Source: Prorocentrum cordatum
Lineage: Eukaryota > Sar > Dinophyceae > Prorocentrales > Prorocentraceae
DNA: 64,000 nt
Direction: 5' to 3'
NCBI GenBank assembly: GCA_963575745.1
Contig: CAUYUJ010014324.1
Span: 351,590-415,589 of the forward strand
Shown: piece after piece, positions 10,382 through 22,254 of the stretch
Numbering within the stretch: position 1 is the stretch's first letter
Layout of the letters: the number at the start of each line of letters is the position of its first letter
The notes under the pieces: generated by a model
What the model was told of the DNA's origin: nothing
The model's input: the letters and a program-made list of their open reading frames with translations, nothing else
The model's database searches: none
Made by a program: the position numbers and the translations under genes

Positions 10382-10904
10382 CTGTCGAACATCAACCACA
10401 CCCCCGCGTCAGATGGGAAGGGTGACATGTGGCCTCACTGGGCCATCGTGGGGGGACGGGGCTGTGGTGCGGGGCAATTGCGTAGCTGTTTGCAACGGTT
10501 GTGGTCAGGAGGCCTGACCACAACCGTTGCAAACAGCTGCGTTGGCTCCCCTTGACGTCTAGCGCCCATGTCATGCTCGTCGTGGAGCGTGCAGCTTCTG
10601 ATTTGCATATGCGACCGTTCAATCGCTGGTAGTTGTTCCTAGCGGCCGTTATCGTGTGCGTTGCTCGCAGCTGGTGCACGCGATGAAATGGTAATGCTTG
10701 CGGTTGTCACGACAGGATGGGTATAGTATGCACGTGATAGGGGGGTGCTGTCGTGCGGGAGAAGGGCCCGTTAACGATGATAGGGGGGAGTGAGGTGCGG
10801 GGAGTGGGGGGTACGTCGAGGGGGATGCGATTGGACAAATGATGTGACTGGCTTAGGCGATGGCAGAGAGAACGAGGGGGTGGACGGGCGAGGGGGGAGA
10901 TTGC

Positions 10905-10983
10905 CAGCGGGGCGAATGCGGTTCCGATAGTTCTGGTCGGCCCAGGAGTGTCCGAACACGGCCCCAGCGCCCTTGTCATCGAC
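10905..10983 (-). CDS. possible small exon of locus A
   Basis: Bounded by a CTAG acceptor at 10984-10987 and a possible GC donor at 10904. It reads VDDKGAGAVFGHSWADQNYR then NRIRPA, a mixed sequence unlike its surroundings. Phase at either side does not connect cleanly to its neighbours, so this is only a suggestion. Confidence 0.25.
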
Positions 10984-11097
10984 CTAGTCCCCACCACCGT
11001 TCCACATCCCCCTGATCCCCCCATTCCTCGCACAACCCCTCCCCGCAGCGAACGTTGCGGAGGGGGGAGGGTGCGCGGAGTACATCTCACCCGCTTT

Positions 11098-12052
11098 CTG
11101 GGCGTAGGTGGTCTAGGGAGTTAGGTCGCACCCCTTCCTAGAAGAGCCAGTCTCCCTTCCCCCTCCCCTGGGCGTCTTTCGACGACCCTGCTATACTCTG
11201 TCTAAGCCTCCCCGCAAAGGCACTGCAAAAGACCCTGCAAGATCCTGCAATGCCCTGCAACACGACACTGTAACACCCTGCAGTACCCTTGCAGCGCCCG
11301 CCCTGCGACGACCCTGTACGCGCCCTGCAACGACCCTGCAACGATCTTGCAACAACCCTGCAAACACCATACAACGTCTTGCAAGACGATGCAGATCCTT
11401 GGCACACCTTGCACAACAATACGCTGTCCGCCCTCCGCCTCGCGGTGCTTTCGTGGAGCCTTCTGGTGGCATCTTGGGGCCCGTTGGGGCCCCTCTTGGA
11501 GCCATATTGGGCGATAGTTCTCGTGGGGCCCTCCTGGGGGTGGGGAGAGGGCCTCCCCAGAAGCCCACAATGGAACCTACGAGCGGTACAACCAATCAAT
11601 ATTGTATTGGTTGGTATTCTGTCATTGGTGCCCCCTCTGTGATCCTTTCTGGGCCCCTCTTGGAGCTCTCTTGGGCCCCTGATGGGCCCCCCTGGGTACA
11701 TATTGAACCCCTCTCGGGGTCTTCGCGTGGCCATCCTGGGTCGGCCCCGATGTCTCCGCAGAAGCCCCTAATGTAACCCACGAACAACGCAGCCACAACA
11801 ATGTGTTGTGTTTAGCCCTCCGCCTCTTGGGCCAACTCTGGGACCCCTGGCGTACCCCTCTTGGGGCCCTCTAGGGCCCCTGTTGGAGCCCACATGGGGC
11901 CATCTTGAGCCCCTCTCGGGGCCCTCTTGGGTCCTCCCTGCTGCGCTGCATGCTGCTACACTGCATGCTGCTACACTTCCCTGGCCGAGACATCTCGCCC
12001 AAGCATCGTGCCTGGATGGACTAGTGGGGGTACGCGAAGCGTCCAGAATAGG
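11098..12052 (+). mobile_element. introner-like element B in an intron of locus A
   Basis: Left end TTTCTGGGCGTAGGTGGTCT, then a zone of about 250 bp rich in CCTGCAA/CCCTGC words, then blocks of the type CTCTTGGGGCCC with CAGAAGCCC and ACAACCAA motifs, then TGCTGCGCTGCATGCTGCTA, and a right end ACGCGAAGCGTCCAGAATAG. The host gene is on the opposite strand: exon 12094-14662 lies to the right and coding exons lie to the left. Confidence 0.7.
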
Positions 12053-12088
12053 CGATGTATGCGGGTGGTGGTGAGGGAAGTGGGCAGG

Positions 12089-13450
12089 TTAACGAATTCC
12101 ATCCTGCGAGAGCTGGTCCAACCAGCCCAGCGCCTCGTCGCGGCCCCAGTCCTTGAAGCCCGTCTCCCAGACCTTGCAGATATCCTTCCAGTTGGCCTTG
12201 GCCACGTCCTGCTCGAAGCCGCCGTAGCCGTTGCTCTCCTTGAGCTTCTTCCAGGCGCCCTCCGTACTCGCCTTCGCGGCGGTGGCCCCCCTCGTCACCA
12301 ACGCGGCCGCAACCTCCTTGAGGTAGCCCGTCGCCTCCTCCATCCGCTCCTTGCCCCGCTTGAAGGTCGCGTCGAAGCCCTTGACCTTCTTGGCCAGGAT
12401 CGTCTTGCACCCCTGCGCGTTCCGATCCAGCTCGGCCAGCGTTTGCTCGCACTCGGGGGCAAGCGCCGCCTCGTAGGGAGAGTCGCCCAACCGTTCAACC
12501 GCCATCCTCGCAATGTTCAGTGCGCCCACGCGCGAGAGCAGATCCGCCACGTGGGAGCATGACGCAGCGTGCCCAGTCGGAACATGTTGGCACATTGATT
12601 TCAGCAAGGGGGTGTGGTCGAACACATCGTTGCCGTCGAAGTCCACGAGGTGCTGCTGCCCCACCACCCTCTCGAAGAGACCGTGCACAAGGGAACGTGA
12701 CGCGTCGTCATTCCCAGGCAGTGCCAGCGTGCCGAAGTAGTCCTTCATTGCATTTGAGTGGTGAGAGTCGTCAATCTTGAACTCGTCCAGCTTGTTCTTG
12801 ATGTCGGTGGCCTTCTCCATCTGTGCGATGAGGCGCTGGCTGTCCAGCAACATCTTCTGCGCGCGAAGCAGCTTCTCGTCGTGAGAGCACGAGGCAATCG
12901 CCGCCTTCACCAACTCAACGTACGGCACGAGGAGGCGCTGGGACCCATCTTTCACCGCGGGCTCCGTGCCGTCGTCAGTGGAAAGGGAAGCCACCGTGGC
13001 GGCGTGCGCGCTGATAGCAATGGCGATGTTCGCATCGAGCTCGATGACGTGAGACTCGCCAACGGTGGCATTGTACTCGGGGATCGCCTCGACGATGGAC
13101 TTCAGCTTCTGGCAGTGTTCAGCGCTGGGGCGTTCGTCCTTCATCTCCACGGCCAGCTGCATGTGCTCCTGTAGTGCGGGGGCGCTGGTCTTCAAAGCCT
13201 TTGCCGACTTAGCGAAAGCGGTGACCATGCGGTTCCAATGGGCTGACCTCTCAACTGCTTGCCCGACGACTTGGAACACAGATGATGTTGCACCTGTCCT
13301 GGATGTTTTCAGCCCATCATCTTGCAGCCGTTTGACGTCGTCGAAGACGCCAGCGGGCGTGTCGACCTGGAGGCTCTTCATGTAGCTCGCGGATAGCACT
13401 GCCAGCACCTTCTTAGTATCCTGCATGAGGTACGCGCACTCCGTGGTCAT
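12089..13450 (-). CDS. locus A, main exon, downstream part
   Basis: Minus-strand frame from ATG at 13450 (MTTECAYLMQDTKKVLAVLS) to TAA at 12089, about 453 codons, with balanced helical composition throughout and no low complexity (for example AHWNRMVTAFAKSAKALKTS, WKDICKVWETGFKDWGRDEA). It overlaps the upstream frame by 38 bases one frame off, and TGA lies directly before its ATG, so it is best read as the continuation of the same exon after a one-base indel near 13,447, not as a separate gene. A GT donor at 12,093 just before the stop may be used instead of the stop. I recognise no domain; the predicted fold is mostly alpha-helical. Confidence 0.65.
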   Translation of the reverse strand: MTTECAYLMQDTKKVLAVLSASYMKSLQVDTPAGVFDDVKRLQDDGLKTSRTGATSSVFQVVGQAVERSAHWNRMVTAFAKSAKALKTSAPALQEHMQLAVEMKDERPSAEHCQKLKSIVEAIPEYNATVGESHVIELDANIAIAISAHAATVASLSTDDGTEPAVKDGSQRLLVPYVELVKAAIASCSHDEKLLRAQKMLLDSQRLIAQMEKATDIKNKLDEFKIDDSHHSNAMKDYFGTLALPGNDDASRSLVHGLFERVVGQQHLVDFDGNDVFDHTPLLKSMCQHVPTGHAASCSHVADLLSRVGALNIARMAVERLGDSPYEAALAPECEQTLAELDRNAQGCKTILAKKVKGFDATFKRGKERMEEATGYLKEVAAALVTRGATAAKASTEGAWKKLKESNGYGGFEQDVAKANWKDICKVWETGFKDWGRDEALGWLDQLSQDGIR

Positions 13451-14662
13451 TCATGACCGCATCCTCCGACACCACCCAGTGCGCCTTCACGCTGCCACAC
13501 AGCGCAATGATGTGGCTCTCCATCGATTCACCTCCCTCCAGCCACTGCAGTAAGCATCCGATGAAGCCCGATGTCAAATACAGATCTTTCGTCTCGGCCA
13601 TGGGCAGCCTGGACGATAGCAGCGTCGGCGCCGCCGCGTCGTACCTGGGCAGGGCGCCGTTGACAAATGGAGCGAACGTCACCACGAGGCGGCCGATTGC
13701 AATATCCACGTTCTTGCCTTGATCGGCAATGTCGGCGTAGTGCTTCACGAACGCTTTGAGAATCGAGATCCTGGTATCAGCTAGCCAAGTGACGTCCGCC
13801 TGCTTGAGACGCTCGATCTTCGCCACTGCCTGGTCCCAGCTCAGCAGCTGCAGCTTGCCATCTGGGAAATGCTTGGCCTCCTGAACAAGGCCCAGGTGGA
13901 CCTCCAGTTGGTCGCGCTCGACCCTGCCAACCTTGCTCCGTAGGATCTCGGACTGGGAGACCGCATGCGCAAACTTGAACGATGTAGATGCCGCAATGCA
14001 GTCCAACGGCAGCCTCGCGATCCAATAAGCAGAAGTGCCCGATTGGTGCTGCTCGGCAGCCGACGATTGACAAACGTCTTTGTCGGCGAAAGGGTGCTCG
14101 GCGAAAAGAACAGCCAACTTGCCGAACGCCGCCTCCATCTGGTCTGTAGTATCCTGGGCTTCGAGGTCAGCTGTCATGTCCTTGCCCTTGCTGCATGGCG
14201 TCCTGCTCTTCGAGCGGGCTCCTTCCTTCGATGGCGTAGCATGCGCGGAAGTGCGGCAAAGCTTCGGCCCAGTCGACTCCAGCTCGCGATCAGGATCGGG
14301 CTGCCTGTTGCCCCTCTCGCCAGCGCGCGTCTCTCCCGAGGAAGACTCGCCACCATCCTCGGATGCAGCGGCATCCTCATCATCATCATCGTCTTCATGA
14401 TCCGCATCTGCGTCGTCAGCCTCCATTTTGACAAGGCCTGCCACCGGGTATGAGGCCGCATCCAGCTTGGCTCGGAACTCAGCTACCTCTCGCGGAACCG
14501 TCTTCTTCATCTTGTCAAGTTGGAGCTTGGCCATGTACACGTTCTGTTGCGATTCCAACGCCATTTCGCCATGGCCTTCGAACAATTTCACTCCGCTCAT
14601 CCTGACGGTCTTCGCGCGGCCACCCACGACGGACAGCGCCTTGAGCTTTCGGAAGTTTGCTG
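13413..14662 (-). CDS. locus A, main exon, upstream part
   Basis: From an AG acceptor (AATCCCAG at 14663) the frame reads KLKALSVVGGRAKTVRMSGV then LFEGHGEMALESQQ, a Lys-rich helix, an acidic stretch of about 30 residues dominated by Asp/Glu with a Ser-rich end, a basic Ser/Lys linker, and a long helical region with AYWIARLPLDCIAASTSFKF and DIAIGRLVVTFAPFVNGALP. The frame ends at 13413, 38 bases into the overlap with the next frame. The acceptor gives phase 1, which matches the donor at 16,735 of the preceding exon. The acidic/basic middle suggests a chromatin or RNA-associated protein, but that is only inference. Confidence 0.65.
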
Positions 14663-16735
14663 CTGGGATTGGAAAGAATATGAAGGCCGCTGCACGGCCC
14701 AAGACTCCTTTTCGGGGTCGCAGGCGTCGCGAGATAGCGCCGCGGACAAGCGACTTTGCCACGCCTGCTCGGCGAACATATTTTGCGCCACCTTGGCAAC
14801 CAAACGCCGCGTCGAAAGCAAGCAGTATCACCCTTCAATTAATTGAAAAAACGCGCCTGACGTTGCGGCGCCTCTCGCGCGCGGCTTGGCTAGCAGAGCA
14901 AGGGCAACCGATGCCGGCGCCAACGCAAACGCACTTCGTCTGCATCTGCGCAGCTGTCGCGCGGCGACGCGCGGCCGCGCGGCCGCGCGGCGGCGCGGGC
15001 GGGCCCCGCGCGGTAAATCAGAACCGGAAGACGAAATGACGCCACGCGCGATGTCGAGTTGACCCCCCGACGTCGGGGCGCGATGTTTGTTGTTCGCGCG
15101 AATGCGGCCGCGACGCCGCGAACAAAACGTTTCGCGCGCGCCGCGCCGGGCAGGTCGGTCGCGACCTCCCAGGCGGAAGAGGTCCGAGCATTGAGGGCCG
15201 AGGAGGGAATAAACCACGCAAGCGCTGCCACAAGCGACAACGAGAGAAAACTCAGCCCAAGCCCGCTCGATAGGCAGCGGCACGAAACGAAGCGCAGCGG
15301 GCCGGGGCAGATTGGCGAAGGAAGCGGGCGCAAACGGGGGAGGCCTGGGCCTCGGCGACCTGCGCCCTGAGCGCCAAGGGAACTCGTGGACCCGACGGCG
15401 CGGCGCGAGTGAAGCTCATCAACGGGGGAAAATGCACTCGCCGAAACGGCGGGGGCATCGCCGCAGCCATTCCGAGGTCGCGAGAACCCCCGTCGCGACG
15501 CGTCTTCCGCCGCAGCGCGTGCGGCTCGCGCGCGGGCGAGCGCGCGCGTTCGCGCGAGCGCAAAAAGTCGCTCGCGCGTGAAATCAACGCCGCGCGCAGT
15601 TTTGCGCGCAATCCGTTTTTTGCCCGCCGTTTTTTTGTTTGTTTCCTTCCGACGGCCCGACGCGCGGCGCCATTTGCCCCCACTTGCCATCACTTTGTCA
15701 CCACTTTGTCATCACTTTGTCCGCAACAAAGACGCGCGACAACCCTATTTGTCATCACTTTGTCACCACTTTGTCATCACTTTGTCGCAAAGTTTGTCTC
15801 CGTTCCCCTTCCAAGCTGCGAAACCCCAAATGTTTCCTTCCGCGCATCGATCTGCGGCCCGCTCAGGCAATGCCGCGCCAGCAACCGCGGGGCCAACGCG
15901 ACAAACGCAACGCGCGATCTGCGCGTTTGCTGAAACTGGCCTGATGTCGCGCGATGCGGTTTGCCGCCGCGCCTCCAGCGAGCTGGACAACTCGGGAAAG
16001 AATTCGCGTCGTTCACGCCAATGCAGCCCCGCTGGGGTCGTCTGGGACCCCCCCCCAGCCTGCGCCCGCGCGCGCCCCCCCAGCGAGCCTTGGCGGCGCA
16101 AGCTTCAAGCCCGCCCCGCGACCCCATCGCGGGGCGCCTGATTCAAATGCGACGCGGTCGGGGGTGCCCTTGCGACCTCGAGCCACCGCAGGCTGCTCGT
16201 AACCTTTTCTCGCTCGGTTTCCCGCTGCGCGCGCTCGCCCCCCCGCCCGCTATGGCCCCCCAATTCCTCCCCCTTCCCGCCCCTGCCCCCGCCCCCGCCC
16301 GCCCCCGCGGGCCTGGCGGGCGGGGCGGGCCGCGCCCCCTACATCGCATTGCATTTTGCACCCGCGCCGTTGCATTGCATCGGCAGACGCTGCGTTGAAC
16401 TGGGCGCGGCGCCGCCGCGTGTTCGGCGCGTCTCCGCCCGATGCGTAGCGCGCCATGCCCCCGTTCCCGTTCCAGCGCCTGCTTTGTATCTCGTTTCGTC
16501 CGCGCAGCCGACGCGGGCCTCGCCGGCGCCCCGACCCCTGCGCCCCGAATGCTTCTTCTCGTGCAGATGTTCCGCCTCCTGTCTCGGCATTGCCTCGGGG
16601 CGACGCCGCTGGCCGCTCGGGAGCTCGCGCGACCCTGGCGACGACGGCGGTGGAACTTCAGGGAGCTCGAAGCCCGCCGACGCACGGGGCTGCGCGCGGC
16701 GCGAAGCCAGGGCCGACGACGCGGGAAATAGTTAC
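14663..16735 (-). other. intron of locus A
   Basis: Begins GTAACT and ends AATCCCAG on the minus strand, 2,073 nt, with phase agreement across it (1 to 1). The contents are extremely GC-rich, with many GCGCGC words. A tandem repeat of CATCACTTTGTC with the variant CACCACTTTGTC lies at about 15,680-15,790. I see no gene in it and no introner-like ends. Confidence 0.5.
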
Positions 16736-17162
16736 TTTTACGGCGGGTCTTGGGGGCAACAACGGCCCTCATAGGAAAGAACTGTCGCATCTTCCCACGG
16801 GCATCCGGAAGCTTGACGGGCCTGATCTTCATCGTCTTCGGGTTCTTCCCATACTTCTTGGTGCAAGACGCCGTCGTGTGGAGCTCGTACGTCTCCTGGA
16901 GGACCGCCTGCAGCGATGCTTCCTCTGTGACCTGCATGTCATGATTGACGGACTGATCGGTCTTCGTCTCGCCCCTCGCTTGGAAGACCGCGTCCAGGCC
17001 GTCGGAGAACTGCTCGTCCTCATCCTTCTTCGCCACGGCCTCGTAGAACTTCATGCCAAGGAAGTTGGAGCTCACCAGCTCGACGCACGCCTCGCAGCCG
17101 TGCAAGGGCCCGCCCTTTGGAGGCTGCTCGATGTCGTCCTCGCCGACGAACGTGGCGCCCTC
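16736..17162 (-). CDS. locus A, exon with CxxC motif
   Basis: Starts after a CTAG acceptor at 17163-17166 in phase 0, which matches the end of the exon at 22,021. It reads EGATFVGEDDIEQPPKGGPL then HGCEACVELVSSNFLGMKFY, an acidic helix, and later TYELHTTASCTKKYGKNPKT and LPDARGKMRQFFPMRAVV. A GT donor (AAAA then GTAACT) ends it at 16736. The C-x2-C pair together with the cysteines of the first exon could form a zinc-binding unit. I have the impression of similar hypothetical proteins in other dinoflagellates, but cannot name a family. Confidence 0.65.
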
Positions 17163-17267
17163 CTAGCGAGGGCAAACCAAAGCAAGAACGGCATGGGACG
17201 TGTGAGCTTGCGTACACCAGATGCCTCACCCCCCTGCTAAGAGGCACGCGGCATCAATTATTGACGC

Positions 17268-18250
17268 TTCGCGCATCCCCACCAGTCCCACCCAAGAGAG
17301 GCTCAAGAGGGCCCCAAGAGGGACTCAAGAGGGACCGAAGAAGCCCCAACAGGGCCCCTAAGAGGGCACCAAGAGGGTCTCACGAGGGCCCCGAGAGGGC
17401 CTCAATCTTGCCCAATGGAGATTCCGAGAGGAGCCCTAACCTACGAGGGCTCTAAGAGGCCCTAGGAGGGCTACAAGATGGCACCAAGACGCTCCTATGA
17501 TTATGTAGCCTTCTTGGGGCCCTCTTGGCACCGTCTTGCCCCCCATGGAACCAATTTTATGTTAGGGGGGGTGGCACCCCGCGCCTTAAAAGGGTTCACA
17601 GAGGGCCGACAGAGAGCCTTCGCAGGCCCAAAGATCGCCCCAGGTGGGTCCCAAGAAGGCCTCACGAAAACGGCAGTCCGCGCTGTCAACGCCGACGTTT
17701 TGACAGTGCGAGCCCCTTTGTCGCCAGGAGTCCCAAGATGGTCCCACGAGGGCTGGACGAAGGCAATATAAAGCCCTAGAGGGCCCCAAGAAGGGCCCAC
17801 AATAGCCCCATGAGGTTTCCCAGCTGGCCTCAGGAGGGCGGGGGCCCGCGCTGTCAACACCGACGTTTTGACAGCGCGAGCGCCCCTGTCGCCAGGAGCT
17901 TCAGGAGGCCCCCAGGGGGCCCCAAGCGTGCTCCAAGAGGACCCAATCGGGCCCGAGAAGACTCAAAGAGTGCCCCGAGAGGCTTAAGAGAACCCAACGG
18001 GGGCTCCAAGAGGGCCCGAGAGGGCGGAGGTTGTCGCTGTCAAAGTCGACTCGTTGATATCGCGAACGTTTTGTCGCCAGGAGCCCCAAGAGGGCACCGA
18101 GAGGGCCCTACAAGGGTTCCCATCATGCCACATAAGCCATCCTGGGCCACTCATAAGGCCTTCTTGGAGCATGATTTGGATCCCTCTCGGAGCCCCCTAT
18201 AGGGCCCTCTCGAAGTCTTGATCGTACCCCGATAGACACCCTGGGAACGT
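17268..18250 (-). mobile_element. introner-like element C, reverse orientation
   Basis: Starts with the reverse complement of the family's right end, GACGCTTCGCGCATCCCCAC then CAGTCCCACC, and continues as repeats of CCAAGAGGGCCCC type. A tandem set inside (about 17,690-18,075) repeats CGCTGTCAACGCCGACGTTT, TGACAGCGCGAGC and CCCCTGTCGCCAGGAG about three times. The far end is not found, so the end given is approximate. Confidence 0.5.
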
Positions 18251-18994
18251 TCAGAGAGCTGGTGGTGTCGCAAGGTCATTGCGCAGGGCCGTGTGCAAGG
18301 ACGGCCCAAGATACGCAAGCATCGTATTCGGGTGCTCCAGGATGGGCCCACGACGGTTCCAAGGGGGCACCAAGAGACGGTCACATGACCGCCTCAAGAG
18401 ATCCAACATATGCCCCCACGAGGGGCTCAAGATGGCCAGTGTGGTCTCCAAGGCGGGGGGGGGTGGGCAAACAGACCCCACACGGGCAACAATATAACCC
18501 CACATTTGCCACGTCAGCAATACACACGGACATGTGTAGTGTACGCATCGTGTTTCTGAACCCTCTTGGGGCAGTCGTGTGGCCCACTTGGGGCCCCATT
18601 GGGCCCATATTGGAACCTTATTGTGGTCCTCATGGGGCTTGCGAACGCACCCTGGTGTACCATCTTGGAACCCTCGTAGCCACCGAGAGTGCCCTTATGA
18701 GACTCTAAGATGGACCCCAGAAAGCTCCAAGAGGCCCCAAGAGAGGCCCAATAACAAGGCATGCGCATGCAATACGCGTGAGGCCCTCTTGGAACCATAG
18801 TGGGGCATCCTGGAGCGATCTTCTGGCACCTCTCGAAACCAGCATGGGGCAATCGTAAACTCCTCTTCGGGCCCTCTTGGGGCCCTCTGAGTTACGCTGC
18901 TTGCTGATACGCTGCAGATCGCTACACGTTCCTGCTCCATGCAACTCGCCTGGGCATATTCTCTGGATGGGTTGGCTGGGGTACGCGACGCGTA
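18251..18994 (+). mobile_element. introner-like element D, plus orientation, left end unclear
   Basis: The right end is clear: GCTACACGTTCCTGCTCCAT, AACTCGCCTGGGCATATTCT, CTGGATGGGTTGGCTGGGGT and ACGCGACGCGT up to 18994. The body has TTGGGGCCC-type blocks. No matching left end is found; it may have been cut by, or fused with, the reverse copy before it. Confidence 0.5.
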
Positions 18995-19838
18995 TGGGAT
19001 TCCATGGCACTCAGTCAGGCCATTTGCCCCCCCCCCCCCCCCGCGTATGCGCTCGCCCTGCGCATGCCCGAGCGATGGCGTGCACCGTGGCTGTCCCGTT
19101 AGTTGCCCCGTGGTTGGTCATTGTGTGTCGCGGGTTGCCCCAGACGTTGCCCATCGGTGTTGTCCCGCCACGGCCTCAGGGGTAACCGGTGGCCCCTCGA
19201 AGGGTAAGCCGTGCCAGTGCACACCAAATCCCGCCTAGGTCCGAAGGGGGGGGGGTAGGGTGATGTTACAGGGCGCATGCTGTAAATTGCGAAGACAGGA
19301 TGCGGATGACGAGGAGGCGGAGGAGGATGAGGAGGAGGAGGAGGAGTAGGCGAAGGAGAAGGAAAATGAGGAGGAGGGGGCGGAGTTGGAGGTGGAGGTG
19401 GAGGGGGAGGCGGAGGAGGGTTGGAGGTGACGTAGTTTTCGGCTTGTCCGCATGGGGTTTGGGAGGGAACGTGCCGCCCTGGTGGTCTTTCGGGCCACGC
19501 TCGACGCGCTCGTGGAGCCAGTTTGGGCGGGGGGGGAGTCATGCATACGACAGCTTGCACGAGGACCACCACCCCATCCGCCATCCACAACTCAGGAGGC
19601 CCTTTGCTGCATTGCATGTTTGAGATCCTGCAGCCGCTGGAGCACCCTATGCCGCCCGTGGCTCGCCCTGCTGCGCTTGCTGGCTCTGGCGCCGCACCTC
19701 CTAGGGTGGCGCCAACTGCGCGCCTGCGCGCCCGCGCCGACCGCGGTCATGCCCACCCTGGGCCCACGATCGGCGGGCGCGCGCAGGCGGAGTTGGACCC
19801 CCACGGCGATCCTCGGCGACGGCCCGCGCGTCAACGTA
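18995..19838. other. gene-free stretch
   Basis: Contains a run of C at about 19,028-19,042, a purine-rich block of GGAGGATGAGG type at about 19,310-19,420, and no convincing exon. The leftward end of the putative exon at 19839-20372 borders it. Confidence 0.4.
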
Positions 19839-20372
19839 GTTGCGGTACGCGTCGCATGCAGCGCGACAAGCCTCCGTCGACGCTGCGAGAGCTTTGTCGG
19901 CGCGGCGAGTGGCCGCGAGCCACAACGCCTGCAAGTCGGCGGTCTTGCGCCATGCGTTCCTCTCCTCCTCTGAGGCTCCATCCGACTGGCCCCACTGCGG
20001 CTGGCCCGAAATGGGCCCGTCTGGTTCGAGGCCGCCCCGCTCGGCCAGCGCCGCGCTGGAGGCGGCGTCGGCGTCGCTGCCAGGCGCAGCATTGGGCTGC
20101 GCGGTCGAAATCAGCGCTCGGTTGCGCGGCCTCCTCTTCGCCGCCACCGCCGCCGCCTCGCCCGACGCGTGAGGCGACCCCCCGTCGGGCTCGAGGCGCG
20201 GCTGCTGGGCCTGCGCCTCCTGATCTTGGGCGCCGCGCGCCCGTTTCAAAAGGTGGTCGGGCGGCGGTCGCTGCGGCGGATGCGGCTGCATCACCAACGG
20301 CCCAGCGCCCAGCCCCAAGGACCGTGGAGGCCCGCCGCCGACGCGCACTTGATCCAATATGGCCACGGTGCC
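19839..20372 (-). CDS. probable exon, locus A intron or extra exon
   Basis: After a CAG acceptor at 20373-20375 the minus strand reads GTVAILDQVRVGGGPPRSLG, a Pro/Gln-rich linker, a basic patch AAVAAKRRPRNRALI, then a helical end with EEERNAWRKTADLQALWLAA and RADKALAASTEACRAACDAY. A GT donor lies at RNY (AACTAC then GTTGAC). Both ends would be phase 0, so it could sit between the exons at 22,021 and 17,162 without breaking frame. It could instead be a separate gene. Function unknown. Confidence 0.42.
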
Positions 20373-20439
20373 CTGATGCGGAGGGTGAATGATGGGAGAA
20401 GGGGGATTGGCCAATCCTTCGATACTTCGTATTGCTATT

Positions 20440-21800
20440 GGTAATGCCACTGCTACTGATGCTGCTACTGCTACTACTAGACCTACCACCAACACCACCC
20501 ACGCCGCTTGCCATTCACCTCCTGTTGCATACAAGCCGCTAACACCACGCACGACCGATTACGCCCTAACTGCTAGCTGCCAGACACCGCGCACTGGATG
20601 TGCCCCACTACATGCGATCAGTTGCATAGTTGCATACCCCCTACAGCCTGGCACGTGATCCGTAAGATCTGCTACAGAGTACAGGCTACCTACTACCCAC
20701 GACCTGCCACGACCCACACACGACATGCGACCTTCACAAACGCCCACACATCGGACCAGGTGCCCTGAACGGCCGAAGAGTGAAGCCTAAACACACTAGG
20801 CTACCCGACTCAAGTCAAAGTAGGCCCACAGGCAGTAGACGCGGGAATAAGAGTAAGAGATCGAACAGGGCAACCTAAACACTTATGAGCTCCTGTTCCC
20901 AGCTCGTGCGGTGTGTTATCAGCCGCTCTACCATGTACTACATACACCATAAGGTATAGCACACGTTACATGCGCATTGCTATATGGTACATGCTACTTG
21001 ATGCATGCGACCCACCGCGTCACACCAGCTACATCCTACCTACTGCATGCAATCTAGGCCAACGCCCGTCGAATTTCTACCTGCCACTGACCCCCTTATT
21101 ACCTATGGCATTACACACACTATCTACAACTAGCTCCCTATACCATACTACATATTAAAGTATAGCCTCGGTTCGCTAACAGTCGCCAGCTAAGACGTAC
21201 TACATGTTGCACGCGACCTTCTACATACTATATTTTTGAATATGGAACTGATCCAAACGGCAACCTGGTCACATGCTAGCTCTGGAAGCACACCATTATG
21301 CATGATAATACCGACAACCCACGGCCGACTATACGATATTGGCTACTTGTTGTTCACAGCCCACTAACCATCGGTTACTACTTTTTACACCACACATGTA
21401 TATACACATGCATACATATGGTATATGCCACCCGCTTCCTGGCACCACCACATACAGACTATATTGTACATAATCGGCGGTGCACACTACATGAGATTAG
21501 TATGAATGCGTATCATACATGTATATGCTGTATGTCTTACTCGTCAGCTACTACATAATACACACTACCCCGAAATGCTACATACGTGTACTACCAAGTA
21601 CAGCATATATATAAATATTACTCACGACATGCCACCGACTACCCATTGCAGTTTCACCTGGCATGCTATGCATTACACCCTGCCTATGCTATAATACCTG
21701 CTGCACGGTCCCTGCTGCTTGCGACAGACTGTCCATTACGCATTAAATAAAGTCAACTAATGTGTGCAACCTTTTACGTTCTCATCCGACTACCTCGCAC
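20440..21800. other. AT-richer island without genes
   Basis: Base composition drops visibly from the surrounding GC-rich state to near-balanced, with recurring CTAC, CATAC and ATGC words (TACATGCTAC, ACTACATA) and TA-rich pieces such as CATATATATAAATATTA. No repeated unit of fixed length and no reading frame of interest. Confidence 0.6.
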
Positions 21801-22020
21801 GTCACGCCAGCCGCCCGAAATACCACCATCACAGCAGTCACCGAGCCAACCCACCCGCCCCAGGCCACAACGCCAGACAACTTGCGACTCGGGGCGTCGG
21901 AGGCACATGCGGGGCCTTAGGGCCTTGGGGGTTAATACCACATCGGGCCGCACCGCGTCGCATGCAAGGGCACGCAAACCAAGTATTGCAAACGAGAACC
22001 AAACAGTCAAACCCCCCTAC

Positions 22021-22254
22021 ATGTGCGCAGTGATTGTGGCACAGCATGCACCCTGAACCTGGAGGGGCCCCCCGAGTGCCCCCGAGGTCCTTGCTCGTCT
22101 GGCAGCAGAGGCTGCACTTGATGGACGCCTTCTTGAGCGCCTTCTGGATGGCGCCCCTGCCCGTGCCAGTGCCACCAACGATTGCCTCGCTGCTGGCCTT
22201 TCTTGGGCGTTTCATTGGCTGTGGCTTCCCTTCGTCAGCCCCTCTGGAACTCAT
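22021..22254 (-). CDS. locus A, first coding exon, zinc-binding Cys pattern
   Basis: ATG at 22254. It codes 78 residues: MSSRGADEGKPQPMKRPRKA (basic, perhaps nuclear targeting), a short Gly/Thr linker, then KASIKCSLCCQTSKDLGG and GCMLCHNHC. The C-x2-C pairs at residues 47/50 and 69/72 suggest a small zinc-binding unit. It ends in phase 0 at a GT donor (CACAT then GTAGGG at 22020). The next exon at 17,162 also begins in phase 0 and carries another C-x2-C. The intron between them is about 4.9 kb. Confidence 0.6.

Noticed and set aside
14080-14400. Ser-rich plus-strand frame opposite locus A
   Set aside because: Shadow of the acidic stretch of the minus-strand exon.
17268-19000. CRISPR-like spacing of CCAAGAGGGCCCC words
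   Set aside because: The words are degenerate and irregularly spaced and belong to the introner-like element body; the organism is eukaryotic.
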